A stretch of DNA of 64,000 nt from Caldicellulosiruptor hydrothermalis 108 (GCF_000166355.1 NC_014652.1:2466501-2530500); one strand, 5' to 3'. Positions 1-9,270 are shown, numbered from the stretch's first letter. Notes: a model not told the origin generated them from the letters alone. Numbers and translations are program-made.

Positions 1-6
1 ATCAAA

Positions 7-42
7 AAAGGAAAGGGCAGACTCTAATTCCCCCTTTCCTTT
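7..42 (-). terminator. Rho-independent terminator after the first gene
   Basis: An 11-bp perfect inverted repeat (AAAGGAAAGGG at 7-17, its complement at 32-42) is followed on the minus strand by a run of T residues at positions 4-9. It lies just past the stop codon of the nucleotidyltransferase gene and closes that transcript. Confidence 0.8.
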
Positions 43-57
43 ATATTTTAACTATTT

Positions 58-2190
58 TCATACATGAACTTCCTCTAATTTCTTTACTTTATCTATCAAA
101 TCTTTCACCTCAGAAAGTTTTTCTAATATTAGCATTACTGATGAAATTGCATCATAGTAGAAAAAGTAGTCAATACCTTCTTCTAAAATAACTTTCATAT
201 AATCTCTAATCTCATTACCCGTATATTTCACAGGTACATTCAAAAGCCTGTCCACATCATTCAAAAATGCCTTGAAAAACTCAGGAAGTATAATATGATT
301 ATTGCCGAATTTTTTCATCTCAAGCCAGGCAAGAAGCATCTTGAGCTTTTCGCCGTACACTGTGCAGTCTCCCAGCATCATGATAAAGTGTTCTCCCTGC
401 CGGTCAATCAAAAACCCTGCATCATACTCATTCTGCACACACATATTTTTCAGATTCTCTATACACTGCTTTGAACCACCACTTATCAAGGTAGTCTTTA
501 AGCCATATCGCTCAGAAATCTTGTCAAAAAGTGAAATTATGGATTTGTCTTCCGAAACTATGCAAACTTTTAGCCCTTTGAACTTGGAATTTTCGAACGT
601 CTCCTCAAGCCTCGAAAAATACATCTCAAGCGGTGATGAGACAAGTTCATTGACAAAATTGATGTTTGAGGATGTCCTGAAATCGCATGTGACAAACAGG
701 TTTTCAATCTTTCTTTCAAGCAACTTGTCAATGTTAATGCCATTTTGGTCAAATATCTCAATCCTTATGCTATTTCCTCTTGAGCGCACATAAATGCCTG
801 CATCGTAATAGTCCTTGACAATGTATCTGAAGATTGGAAGTATTATTCCTCTTGTTCTGTAAAGCCTTGCACCTGTTATCTGGCAGCCTGTTTCAATAGC
901 TTTTCGAATAACGCTGCTCTTTTCTGTATAGTCATCGCCAATTAAAATCCTTGCGTTTTTGTCAAAGACAGAACCGATAGAATTTCCAAGTTTTATACCA
1001 AACTGGGGTGTTATCTCCTGATTAAAATCACCTGTAATTCCACGAACCCAAAACACGCTCTTTATTACCTCTGTTCCCCAGTAGATGTTTTCGTCTATCA
1101 CTGTGCCAGACTCAATTGTTTTTTCAGGCCAGATTTTGGCTTCTGCTTTAACCTCAACAAAATCTTTCAAAAGGTTGTTTTCGCCCACAACTGCCTTTTC
1201 AGAAACTCTTACATAGTCTTTCAAAATGGATTTGCTGCAGATGATACAGCTTTTCAGCTCACAGTTTTTGCCTATGAAACTGCCGCTCCACAGTATAGCC
1301 CTCTCAAGCTTGCTTCCTTTTGCAATCTTTACACCATCACCAATTACACAAAACTCGCCTATTTCAACATCGTCTTCTATTTCACACTCACTTCCAATAA
1401 ACACACTTTGACTTATCTTTGCGTTTGATGAAATGTTGGAATCCTTAGAAATTTTGGGACTTTTCAGATCAAGGTCAAGTATTCCACCCAGCCTGAACAC
1501 ATCCCTGTGAGCTTTGATGTAGCTTCCCACATCACCAATGTCACACCAGTACCCGTCCATCTTAAACCCAAACATGGGCACTTTTTCTTTCAAAAGTTTA
1601 GGGAACAAATCCTTGCTAAAATCAAATGGTTTGTCATCTTCTATATAGTCAAGTATCTCTGGTTCAATTATATATATCCCTGTGTTTGCAAGGTTTGAAA
1701 AGACCTCGCTCCAGGAAGGCTTCTCAAAAAACCTTTGAATCCTTCCTTCTTCGTCTGTAAGAACAATTCCATACTCTATAGGTATTTCAACCTCTTTTAA
1801 TACAATTGTGACCTTGCTGCCTTTTTTCTTGTGAAACTCTATAGCTCTTGTGAGGTCTGAATTTGTAATTCCATCCCCGCTCAAAACAACAAAAGTCTCA
1901 TCCAAAAACCCTTTTGCGTTCTTGACAGAACCTGCTGTGCCAAGAGGCCTGTCCTCAACAAAGTGCTGGATACGAACACCCCACTTTTGCCCATCCTCAA
2001 AATAGTTGATTATCTTGTCAGGATGGTACTGAAGAGTTGTTGCAACCTCAAAAATGCCATGGGTTTTGAGAAGCTTTACCGCATACTCCATCACAGGTCT
2101 GCCGAAAAAAGGTATCATCGGCTTTGGAAGTGACACAGTCAAGGGTCTGAGCCTTGTTCCAGACCCGCCTGCCATTATAACACCCTTCAT
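58..2190 (-). CDS. Sugar-phosphate nucleotidyltransferase with degenerate phosphomannomutase domain
   Basis: 710 residues. Residues 1-230 are a nucleotidyltransferase domain with the GGSGTRLRPLT nucleotide-binding loop (8-18) and KPM (23-25), typical of mannose-1-phosphate guanylyltransferases and glucose-1-phosphate thymidylyl/uridylyltransferases. Residues 250-375 show hexapeptide-type left-handed beta-helix repeats. Residues 380-705 resemble a phosphohexomutase, but the catalytic serine loop (TASHNP in the family) reads RSRGNS at 469-474 and the metal loop (DGDGDR) reads IDRQGE at 595-600, so the mutase part is probably inactive. ATG start with GGGGAGG upstream. It follows the GT4 gene by 40 bp and is likely cotranscribed, suggesting a role in making an activated sugar for a polysaccharide. 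Substrate (GDP-mannose or other) is not certain. Confidence 0.85.
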   Translation of the reverse strand: MKGVIMAGGSGTRLRPLTVSLPKPMIPFFGRPVMEYAVKLLKTHGIFEVATTLQYHPDKIINYFEDGQKWGVRIQHFVEDRPLGTAGSVKNAKGFLDETFVVLSGDGITNSDLTRAIEFHKKKGSKVTIVLKEVEIPIEYGIVLTDEEGRIQRFFEKPSWSEVFSNLANTGIYIIEPEILDYIEDDKPFDFSKDLFPKLLKEKVPMFGFKMDGYWCDIGDVGSYIKAHRDVFRLGGILDLDLKSPKISKDSNISSNAKISQSVFIGSECEIEDDVEIGEFCVIGDGVKIAKGSKLERAILWSGSFIGKNCELKSCIICSKSILKDYVRVSEKAVVGENNLLKDFVEVKAEAKIWPEKTIESGTVIDENIYWGTEVIKSVFWVRGITGDFNQEITPQFGIKLGNSIGSVFDKNARILIGDDYTEKSSVIRKAIETGCQITGARLYRTRGIILPIFRYIVKDYYDAGIYVRSRGNSIRIEIFDQNGINIDKLLERKIENLFVTCDFRTSSNINFVNELVSSPLEMYFSRLEETFENSKFKGLKVCIVSEDKSIISLFDKISERYGLKTTLISGGSKQCIENLKNMCVQNEYDAGFLIDRQGEHFIMMLGDCTVYGEKLKMLLAWLEMKKFGNNHIILPEFFKAFLNDVDRLLNVPVKYTGNEIRDYMKVILEEGIDYFFYYDAISSVMLILEKLSEVKDLIDKVKKLEEVHV

Positions 2191-2230
2191 AATTTTTTAG
2201 ACCTCCCCTTTCTTAACCCCTACATCTTTT

Positions 2231-3424
2231 TTAAAGCTCTGAAAACCATTCCATCTTTTTTGCTTCTGTAACAATCATCTGGTACACATTTTTCAGTCTT
2301 TTCACTATCTCATCCCATGAATAGATTTCTTTTGCATCAGTCTGTGCTTGTCTTGACAGTTTTTGTCGAAGGGCGTCATCTTTCAAAGCAAGTAAAATCA
2401 TGTCGGCAAGTGAGTTCGGATTTGCGCAGTAAAAAGTAAGTCCATTGTGAAGGTGTTTTACAATCTCAGAAAACCCGCCAATGTCAGATACAACTGGTAC
2501 ACAACCCGATGCCATAGCCTCTAAAGCAACTATCCCAAAAGGCTCGTAAAGGCTTGGAAAAACAGCAATGTCGGCAACTTTGAAAAGTTTTTTTCTTTCT
2601 TCATCTGTGATAAATCCTGTAAACAGCACTTTATGTGAAAGTCCTAAAAAGTGGGCTTTAGAGTAAAGCTCACCTGTCATCGGTCCGTTGCCTGCAATTA
2701 TGAGCTTTGCATCAAAAAAATTGTCAAGTACTTTTCTGAAGCCTTCAATCAATACGTGAATTCCCTTTTCGTACACATGTCTTCCAATGAAAAAAATTAT
2801 CTTTTCACTGTCCAAAGCATACTTTCTTCTAAAATCCCAATCAAATGACGCTTCTGCAAACTCTTCAAAGTCTATTCCATTTGGAATGACAATACACTTG
2901 TCAGGTGTTAAGCTAAATATTCTTTCACACTCATTCTTCATAAACACAGAGTTGACAATTACCTTCCAAGCCTCAAAAGTGAGCCACCACTCAACATTGT
3001 GAATAAACCTCTGCGTATCTGTGTATATACCGCCGTTTCGTCCGTGTTCTGTTGCGTGAATTGTTGCAACCAAGGGAATTCGAAGAGCGTACTTAACGAT
3101 GCGCGCAGCAAATGCCACAAGCCAGTCATGCGCGTGGATTATATCAAATCTTCCTTCCTTTTGTGCAATATATATAGCCTTTTCAGCAAGTGCCATGTTC
3201 ATCATCATAACCCAGTCGATAAAGTTAAGGGAATTTAGTGGATACACTGGAACTCTAAATATCTTAAGATTCCCATGATCTTCTATTCTTTCGTAGTCTT
3301 CTGAAATGGTAACAACATAAACCTTGTCTGTTTCAGATAGCTTCTGTGAAATGCTTCTGACCACTCTTGAGATGCCGCCAACAATTCTCGGAGGATATTC
3401 CCATGTAAGTTGAAGTATCCGCAA
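2231..3424 (-). CDS. GT4-family glycosyltransferase (glycogen synthase-like)
   Basis: 397 residues in the GT-B fold. The N-terminus has the WEYPPR-x-x-GG loop common to glycogen/sucrose synthase-like GT4 and GT5 enzymes. The C-terminal Rossmann half carries the EPFGIVALEAM motif (E-x7-E) that binds the sugar nucleotide. No signal peptide or membrane segment, so cytoplasmic. The start is a TTG: AAAGGAG lies 8 nt upstream, and the nearby ATG is out of frame. It is the first gene of a two-gene unit with the nucleotidyltransferase, which could provide its donor. Product may be an alpha-glucan such as glycogen or a surface polysaccharide; the sequence does not decide. Confidence 0.85.
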   Translation of the reverse strand: MRILQLTWEYPPRIVGGISRVVRSISQKLSETDKVYVVTISEDYERIEDHGNLKIFRVPVYPLNSLNFIDWVMMMNMALAEKAIYIAQKEGRFDIIHAHDWLVAFAARIVKYALRIPLVATIHATEHGRNGGIYTDTQRFIHNVEWWLTFEAWKVIVNSVFMKNECERIFSLTPDKCIVIPNGIDFEEFAEASFDWDFRRKYALDSEKIIFFIGRHVYEKGIHVLIEGFRKVLDNFFDAKLIIAGNGPMTGELYSKAHFLGLSHKVLFTGFITDEERKKLFKVADIAVFPSLYEPFGIVALEAMASGCVPVVSDIGGFSEIVKHLHNGLTFYCANPNSLADMILLALKDDALRQKLSRQAQTDAKEIYSWDEIVKRLKNVYQMIVTEAKKMEWFSEL

Positions 3425-3469
3425 CCATTCATCTCCTTTCTGACAGTTTTACTTTTAGGGTTTATATAA

Positions 3470-3499
3470 TTTATACCACTTTGTGCAAAGTTATAACAA
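3470..3499 (-). promoter_or_regulatory. Sigma-A-type promoter of the GT4 gene
   Basis: On the minus strand TTGTTA (3494-3499) and TATAAA (3470-3475) are separated by 18 nt, with a TG one base before the -10 (extended -10). It lies about 45 bp upstream of the TTG start of the GT4 gene. Confidence 0.55.
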
Positions 3500-3596
3500 A
3501 AATTTTGAAATTTGAATTAAAAAATTTGTCTAAATATTATACTTTCCAAGTTGAGATGAAAATATAGAGTAGAGAATAAAAGAGAAAAGATAAAAT

Positions 3597-3644
3597 AAAA
3601 AAGACCAGCTTTTGCTCAAAATTAGGTAGCAGGCTGGTCCTTTT
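3597..3644 (-). terminator. Terminator after the GH15 gene
   Basis: GACCAGC (3603-3609) pairs with GCTGGTC (3633-3639) around a 23-nt loop, flanked by A/T runs; on the minus strand the stem is followed by TTTTTTATTTTA. It lies 6 bp past the GH15 stop codon. Confidence 0.8.
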
Positions 3645-3649
3645 AAAAT

Positions 3650-5491
3650 TTAATTTTTCTCAAACAAATACAGTACATACATTGCATGAGACCATGCAAG
3701 TGGAACAACCCACGCAGGCTTGCCAGTGAGCCTGTCAACCTGTTCCGGAAAAAGCCCGTTTGGTAAACTGTGCTCCTTTGCCCATTTAAAGAGTTTTTCT
3801 GCCTTGTTTACCTGTCCCGTTTTTTTATAGTATATTGCAAGCCAGAGTGTTGTCAGTATCCATGGATTCCCACCAATGTACCTATCATCAGAGTATCTCT
3901 TGTAGCCCCCGACAATTGAATTTTGACACTCCCTTTCAATAGCCAAAATGGTAGCTTTAAAAGCTTCATCGCTACTATCCATCATTTCAAACGGATAGTA
4001 CACCCCAAGCATTGAAATGTCAACAACTTCGTCTTGTTTTTTGAAATAATAGATTATCTCATATTTTTCGTCCTTTTCTACATACCTGTTCTCTTCAGGA
4101 AGTTTTAAAAATTCCTCTCTTGAAATTCTGACATCTGTAGACCTTACATACCGTAAAAGCTTAGGACTGTAAAATGCTGTAGCTATTTGATTTTTTATCG
4201 CTTTTAATTTTCTTTCAATTTCACTTTCAAGTTCAGGGAAATACTTTTTAGCTTTCTTTAGCGCAGCATAAATGCTTGCATTTGAGTAAAGATGAATTCC
4301 TTCTCTTTCTTCCCACAGGTCAAAGCTTCTAAAGATAACTCCCTTTTCGCTATCGACTGCAGCTATCAAAAACAGCAGTGCTTTTTTGAGGTTTTCTTTA
4401 TACAAATCAATCAAATGCAAGGAATTTTGTCTTTCGCAGTGGTTCAAGAATCCCCACACAACAGAAGCTGTCTCATCAATCTGAATTCCCCAGCTTGGAG
4501 CTAAGCTGCCATCTGTGTAATATCTCTGGTCCCAGAATCCTTCCTTTTCCTGACAAGAAAATTTGAATTCAAAAAAGTTTTCAACCTCCCTTGAGAGTCC
4601 AAGCGCATCCATTGCAGATACTATAAACGCAGCGTCTCTTCCCCACACAAACCCATAACCGCCACAGTGGAAAAACTTCTCGTCAACCTCTGATGCAGCT
4701 AAAATTCCACCTGTTTTAGAGTTCTGCAGTACATAAAATACATATGCACTTCTTTTCTGAAGCTGCATATCTTTTGGGTCTTGTGTGCAAATGAGCTTTA
4801 CTTTGGAGAATTTCTTTTCCCAGAAGGCTTTGTTTTGCCTGTAAACTTCGTCATACCCTTTTTGCTTTAAATAAGAAAGTTTTCGATAGACTTCATCTTT
4901 TGAGTTTCCAAAAGCTAGAAAGCATGCAACCTTTCCTATATTTTCAAGTTTTACGGCAATCTGTGGATTTGTAGCTTCATTCCAGCCTTCCAGCTGATTA
5001 TCGTTTGCATCATCAATTCCGTTTTTAACTGTAAAGCTTTTTATCTTATTCTCAAAAGCAAGACCTATATATGTCCCTTTAAAATATGCATAGATTATTT
5101 CATTTTTCTTATCAACCTTTGCAGCATTAAAAAGGCTTGAAGAATTTATCATGGGTTCTAAAAAGACATAGAAGTCTTCGAAGCCAGTTTCCCATAAACG
5201 AACCAAGCTGTCTGTTTCAAAGTCAACAAAGTCAAGTTGAAAAATTGTTTTGTCTGCAATTTTATACTCAAAAAAATACGCAAAGTCATCCACAAATCCA
5301 CTTTTTATCTTGAAATTTTCATCCTCGAAAAATACAAGCCCATCCAAAAAAACCGCTGCCAAAAAGAGTTTTATTTGCTGATAATAATCCACTGCAGGCC
5401 AATAAAACCTTTGCAATATGCCATTTGAATCAAGCTGCCCCAAAACCTTTGTATTCCCTATTATAGCTTCTATCACGTGCGGCTTTCTCAT
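3650..5491 (-). CDS. Glycoside hydrolase family 15 (glucoamylase / trehalase-like)
   Basis: 613 residues with no signal peptide, hence cytoplasmic. An N-terminal beta-sandwich (about 1-230) precedes an (alpha/alpha)6 barrel. GH15 signatures are present: WGRDAA (283-288), QIDET (337-341), the DLWEE general-acid segment with E394 as likely acid, and PEQ with E583 as likely base. GH15 members release glucose from non-reducing ends of alpha-glucans or split trehalose; a cytoplasmic enzyme would act on imported malto- or other alpha-oligosaccharides or on glycogen. ATG start behind AGAGGG. Its own promoter carries a CAAACGTTTG palindrome, different from the operator of the neighbouring GH87/Opp system, so it may belong to a maltose-type regulon. 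Confidence 0.88.
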   Translation of the reverse strand: MRKPHVIEAIIGNTKVLGQLDSNGILQRFYWPAVDYYQQIKLFLAAVFLDGLVFFEDENFKIKSGFVDDFAYFFEYKIADKTIFQLDFVDFETDSLVRLWETGFEDFYVFLEPMINSSSLFNAAKVDKKNEIIYAYFKGTYIGLAFENKIKSFTVKNGIDDANDNQLEGWNEATNPQIAVKLENIGKVACFLAFGNSKDEVYRKLSYLKQKGYDEVYRQNKAFWEKKFSKVKLICTQDPKDMQLQKRSAYVFYVLQNSKTGGILAASEVDEKFFHCGGYGFVWGRDAAFIVSAMDALGLSREVENFFEFKFSCQEKEGFWDQRYYTDGSLAPSWGIQIDETASVVWGFLNHCERQNSLHLIDLYKENLKKALLFLIAAVDSEKGVIFRSFDLWEEREGIHLYSNASIYAALKKAKKYFPELESEIERKLKAIKNQIATAFYSPKLLRYVRSTDVRISREEFLKLPEENRYVEKDEKYEIIYYFKKQDEVVDISMLGVYYPFEMMDSSDEAFKATILAIERECQNSIVGGYKRYSDDRYIGGNPWILTTLWLAIYYKKTGQVNKAEKLFKWAKEHSLPNGLFPEQVDRLTGKPAWVVPLAWSHAMYVLYLFEKN

Positions 5492-5523
5492 ATGATCCCT
5501 CTTTCCATGTTTTAATTTTAACT

Positions 5524-5533
5524 CAAACGTTTG
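5524..5533. promoter_or_regulatory. Operator-like palindrome CAAACGTTTG
   Basis: A perfect 10-bp palindrome with a central CG, the hallmark of LacI/GalR-family operators. It lies between the -10 box of the GH15 promoter and the gene, around +12 to +21, where binding would block transcription. It closely matches the core of MalR operators known from Gram-positive bacteria. The regulator that would bind it is not evident in this window. Confidence 0.55.
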
Positions 5534-5551
5534 CTAAGAAGAATTAAAGTT

Positions 5552-5580
5552 ATTATACTATATGAGCTGCATTTTTTCAA
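5552..5580 (-). promoter_or_regulatory. Promoter of the GH15 gene
   Basis: On the minus strand TTGAAA (5575-5580), a 17-nt spacer and TATAAT (5552-5557), about 60 bp upstream of the GH15 start codon and directly followed by the CAAACGTTTG palindrome. Confidence 0.7.
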
Positions 5581-5602
5581 ACTGAAGCCTTGTCTTGTTT
5601 TT

Positions 5603-6994
5603 CTATTTTTTAACTAAAATAATATACTCCCATGGTTCTAATTTAAATACTTCCTTTCCGTTAATAATTATTGTCTCATCCCTTCTTCCGAAAGTCCTGA
5701 ATTTTCCTTTATACAAATCAAAATTTATTGCTACCTTGGTCATCTTGTTCTGCAGATTAAATATACTTATTACAATGTTGTCACCTTTCTCCCTCACAAA
5801 AGCTAAAACATTGCTATCGTTAGTAGTTATAAACTTTGCTTCTCCACCATAGCTCCCATTCCAAAGAGCTGGATTATCTTTCTTTAAGTTAATCAGCTGT
5901 TTATAAAAAGTATGAAGTTTTATATTACTCCAATCTATCTCATCTTTGTCAAAAAACTTTAACCTTTTTTCTAAGGGAATTTCTTGCCCACTATAAATTA
6001 AAGGTATACCAGGCAGGGTGAACGTCAACACCGCAAAAGTTTTATATGCATCTCCTAATCGTTCAATTTCTGTTCCATTCCAAGAATTTTCGTCATGGTT
6101 TGTTATAAAAAGAAGCGGAAACGTCCCTTTTGGATATGAAGGATATATTCTTTTGTAGTAATCTATTATACTTTCAGCTGTGTCATTGCCTTTAGCAATG
6201 TTATTAAAAAGATTATACAATTTCCACCCATAATTTGCATCAAATGCTTTATCAAGTAATCTAATATTTTGGTCATCTTCAGCAAGCATAAAAATTGGTT
6301 TAATTTTTTGCAATTTCTCTCGAGCTTCTTCCCAAAAATCTAACGGAACTCCCCCTGCATAATCGCATCTAAATCCATCTATATCCGTGTTTTTTATCCA
6401 AAAAATCATCGCATCTATCATAGCTTTTCTAAGTTCCAGGTTATCGTAATTTAGTTCAGCAACATCTGTCCAATTCGTCCCTGGAGGTGAAATAACGTTG
6501 CCATTCTCATCCTGCGCATACCAGCTTTTATGTTCCATCCAAACATTGTCCCATCCAGTATGATTTGCTACCCAATCTAAAATGACTTTAAATCCCATCG
6601 AGTGGGCTTTTTTCACAAACGCCTTAAAATCGTTCATTGTTCCTAATTCAGAATTTACTTCAGTATAATTTTTAACCGAATAATACGAACCCAAGGATCC
6701 TAAACGGTTTATCTCAGAAATCGGATGTATTGGCATAAGCCATAATACCTTTACACCCATTTCTTTAAGGCGGGATAAATGTTTTTCAAATGCCTTTATC
6801 GTTCCTTCCTTTGTATATTGTCTCCAATTAACCTCATAAATAGTTGCATCTTTTATCCACTCAATTTTTTCTAACCTTTTTTCAGCAATTGTTAGATACT
6901 CAGTATCTATTCTCTTTTCATATATAAAGTAACCAATACCTCCAACCAAAACGACAACTATCAAAACATAAATCACTACTATAACCTTCTTCAT
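5603..6994 (-). CDS. Membrane-anchored GH13 alpha-amylase-family hydrolase
   Basis: 463 residues. Residues 4-24 form a hydrophobic segment with no lipobox, so it is probably a signal anchor holding the enzyme outside the membrane. The rest is a GH13 TIM barrel: DWVANHTGWDN (region I, from D140), GFRCDYAGG (region II, nucleophile D211), LAEDD (region III, acid/base E239) and TNHDEN (region IV, D301). A short C-terminal beta domain follows; there is no extra binding module. It is the last gene of the Opp operon, 15 bp after the small membrane protein, and has AGGAGTG before the ATG. Likely role: cleaving alpha-1,4 bonds of glucan fragments at the cell surface before import. Exact specificity is unknown. 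Confidence 0.88.
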   Translation of the reverse strand: MKKVIVVIYVLIVVVLVGGIGYFIYEKRIDTEYLTIAEKRLEKIEWIKDATIYEVNWRQYTKEGTIKAFEKHLSRLKEMGVKVLWLMPIHPISEINRLGSLGSYYSVKNYTEVNSELGTMNDFKAFVKKAHSMGFKVILDWVANHTGWDNVWMEHKSWYAQDENGNVISPPGTNWTDVAELNYDNLELRKAMIDAMIFWIKNTDIDGFRCDYAGGVPLDFWEEAREKLQKIKPIFMLAEDDQNIRLLDKAFDANYGWKLYNLFNNIAKGNDTAESIIDYYKRIYPSYPKGTFPLLFITNHDENSWNGTEIERLGDAYKTFAVLTFTLPGIPLIYSGQEIPLEKRLKFFDKDEIDWSNIKLHTFYKQLINLKKDNPALWNGSYGGEAKFITTNDSNVLAFVREKGDNIVISIFNLQNKMTKVAINFDLYKGKFRTFGRRDETIIINGKEVFKLEPWEYIILVKK

Positions 6995-7009
6995 GAAATT
7001 TATTCACTC

Positions 7010-7216
7010 CTATTTTTTCTGATTAGAAATTTTAAATCTGTAGAGATATACACAAGCTAAAATTAATACTGCTACGCTGATAATAAGAGAAACAATTACA
7101 ATGTAAAACTCTGCAGATTCTTTGGGGATATTAAGCAAAGAAAATAAACAAAGGATAATTAAAGTTATTGATATATTAAGAGCAATTTTGCATATCTTAT
7201 AATTTATACTAGGCAT
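7010..7216 (-). CDS. Small two-helix membrane protein
   Basis: 68 residues with two hydrophobic stretches (about 10-31 and 36-59) and a basic tail, AAGGAG upstream of ATG. No family recognised. It sits between oppF and the GH13 gene on the same strand with short gaps, so it is expressed with the transporter; it could be an accessory subunit or immunity-like membrane factor, but nothing in the sequence proves a role. Confidence 0.65.
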   Translation of the reverse strand: MPSINYKICKIALNISITLIILCLFSLLNIPKESAEFYIVIVSLIISVAVLILACVYLYRFKISNQKK

Positions 7217-7261
7217 AATTTACATCTCCTTATAAATCATATAAATTATTCATTATTTGTT

Positions 7262-8251
7262 TTAAGAATAAAGATGACATGCAACATATCTATTTCCCCG
7301 CTTTTTTAATTCAGGTTCATAGTCCGCACACTTTTCCATAGCATACGGGCATCGAGGATGAAATCTACAACCCTTTGGTGGTTTGGTTGGATCTGGTAAA
7401 TCTATACTCTTCAATGCAAGCATTTTCTTTTCTCTTGCTAATTTCGGATTAGGCACAGGTACAGCTGAAATTAATGCTTGAAGATACGGATGTTTAGGAT
7501 CTCCAATAGCTTCCTGAACATTACCCACTTCCACTATTTTACCTAAATACATAACTACAATTCTTCCGTTTTGAGCAATATAACGAGCAGTCGACAAATC
7601 ATGTGTTATGTATATAAAAGAAACACCCATTTCTCTGTTTAATCTCGCCATTAAATTCAATATCGATACTCTTAAAGACACATCTACCATCGATACCGGC
7701 TCATCAGCAACAATAATTTTGGGGTTTAAAGAAATTGCTCTTGCTAACAATATTCGCTGGCGTTGTCCTCCTGATAACTGGTGGGGGTATTTCTCTAAAT
7801 ATTGCTCCGGTGCACTTAATTCTACCCTTTCTAATAACTCCATAACCTTATGCTTTGCTTCTGTTCGATTTTTTACAATGCCTTTTTCTATTAAAGGATC
7901 TGCCATTGACTGGAAAATTGTTCTTTTCGGATTCAACGCTGCAAAAGAATCCTGTTGAACCATCTGTATGCTCTCTCTATATTCGTTTCTTCGTTTTTTA
8001 TCAAGCCTATTTAATTCAATTCCTTGATAATATAACTTGCCATTGTTAGGGTGTTGCAAGCCTGTTATGACTTTTCCCAATGTGGTTTTACCGCATCCAC
8101 TTTCTCCAACTACTGCTATTATCTCTCCCTTGTTCACCTCAAGACTCACATCTACTAAAGCTCCTACAAGAGAAGGTGGTTTAAAAAGCCCTACTCTTTT
8201 TTCAAAGTATACACTTACATTTTCCAACTTCAACAATGGAGTGTTATTCAT
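7262..8251 (-). CDS. Opp/Dpp-type ABC transporter ATP-binding protein (OppF position)
   Basis: 329 residues. Walker A GESGCGKTT, signature LSGGQRQR, Walker B IIVADEP and the H-loop THD are intact. The C-terminal oligopeptide/dipeptide extension contains the family cysteines (PPKGCRFHPRCPYAMEKC), which in related proteins ligate a 4Fe-4S cluster. Fourth cytoplasmic component pair of the five-gene importer, start ATG behind GAGGTG, 9 bp after oppD. Although the family is named for peptides, many thermophile Opp systems carry oligosaccharides, and the surrounding GH genes make sugar import more likely here. Confidence 0.92.
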   Translation of the reverse strand: MNNTPLLKLENVSVYFEKRVGLFKPPSLVGALVDVSLEVNKGEIIAVVGESGCGKTTLGKVITGLQHPNNGKLYYQGIELNRLDKKRRNEYRESIQMVQQDSFAALNPKRTIFQSMADPLIEKGIVKNRTEAKHKVMELLERVELSAPEQYLEKYPHQLSGGQRQRILLARAISLNPKIIVADEPVSMVDVSLRVSILNLMARLNREMGVSFIYITHDLSTARYIAQNGRIVVMYLGKIVEVGNVQEAIGDPKHPYLQALISAVPVPNPKLAREKKMLALKSIDLPDPTKPPKGCRFHPRCPYAMEKCADYEPELKKRGNRYVACHLYS

Positions 8252-8260
8252 TTTTTCACC

Positions 8261-9253
8261 TCAATTCACTAAGTTTTGAGACAAATTTTCAGAATATAAG
8301 TGGCATTCTACAAACTCGTTTATTTCAAAGTTAGTTCTCGCTGGCCTTTCTTGCCTACATTTATCAAATGCTTTAAAACAGCGCGGATGAAAAGCACAAC
8401 CTTTAGGTAAATCCATCAAATTTGGAGGAGTTCCCATAATTGATTTAACATCTTTCAAATCACCTACTAAGGATGGTGCAGCTTTTATCAAACTTTGTGT
8501 GTAAGGATGTTTTGGTCTCTCAAAAATATCAAAAACATTAGCACTCTCCACAATCCTTCCTGCATACATTACTCCCACTTGGTCTGCTACCTTTGCTACA
8601 ATCCCTATGTCATGCGTCAACAATAACATTGTAATTCCTTTTTCTTTGTTTATGCTTTTTAGTATTTCGAAAATATAAGCTTGTGTTATAACATCTAACG
8701 CAGTAGTCGGTTCATCTAAAATAATTACTTCAGGATCAAGTAGTAGTGAAAAAGCTATAATCACCCTCTGTTTCATACCTCCTGACAATTCATGAGGAAA
8801 AGATTTCAAAACTCTATCAGGATTAAGCCTAACGTACTCAAGAAGTTCTTTTATCTTTTTTAAACTCTCTTTTGTATCAATATAACCTTTGTGCTCTTTT
8901 AAAGTTTCTAACATTTGTTCTTGAATTGTCATAACTGGGTTCAAAGAATTTTGAGCTGCTTGAAAGATCATTGCTACAGATTCCCATCTATACTTGCGCA
9001 GTTTTTCTTTATTGAATTGTAATATGTCTTCACCTTTAAAAAATATTTTCCCTGCACTAATTATTCCTGGATGGTTAACCAGGCCCAATAAAGCATACGC
9101 TAAGGTAGATTTTCCACTTCCACTCTCTCCTACCAAAGCAGTTATTTTTCCTTTTTCAATATTGAAATCTACATCGTTAACCGCTTTGATCACACCATTT
9201 CTCATTCTAAATTCAATTGTTAAGCCCCGAATTTCAATTATATTTTCGCCCAT
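8261..9253 (-). CDS. Opp/Dpp-type ABC transporter ATP-binding protein (OppD position)
   Basis: 330 residues. Walker A GESGSGKST, signature LSGGMKQR, Walker B VIILDEP, H-loop LLTHD, and the C-terminal cysteine extension (LPKGCAFHPRCFKAFDKC). It pairs with the next gene to form the heterodimeric ATPase of the importer. Start ATG with GGAGG upstream, 17 bp after oppC. The LMDLPKGC tail marks it as the D-type rather than F-type subunit. Confidence 0.92.
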   Translation of the reverse strand: MGENIIEIRGLTIEFRMRNGVIKAVNDVDFNIEKGKITALVGESGSGKSTLAYALLGLVNHPGIISAGKIFFKGEDILQFNKEKLRKYRWESVAMIFQAAQNSLNPVMTIQEQMLETLKEHKGYIDTKESLKKIKELLEYVRLNPDRVLKSFPHELSGGMKQRVIIAFSLLLDPEVIILDEPTTALDVITQAYIFEILKSINKEKGITMLLLTHDIGIVAKVADQVGVMYAGRIVESANVFDIFERPKHPYTQSLIKAAPSLVGDLKDVKSIMGTPPNLMDLPKGCAFHPRCFKAFDKCRQERPARTNFEINEFVECHLYSENLSQNLVN

Positions 9254-9270
9254 TTTATAATACCTCCGTT

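Noticed and set aside
302-793. Plus-strand open frame of 163 codons opposite the nucleotidyltransferase gene
   Set aside because: No RBS, no recognisable domain, and it lies fully inside a clear gene on the other strand. The same holds for many opposite-strand frames, for example 20204-20653, 33033-33485 and 45283-45894.
5524-5533. CAAACGTTTG as a CcpA cre site
   Set aside because: The cre consensus is longer, WTGNAANCGNWNNCW, and is not matched outside the core; the symmetry fits a MalR-type operator better.
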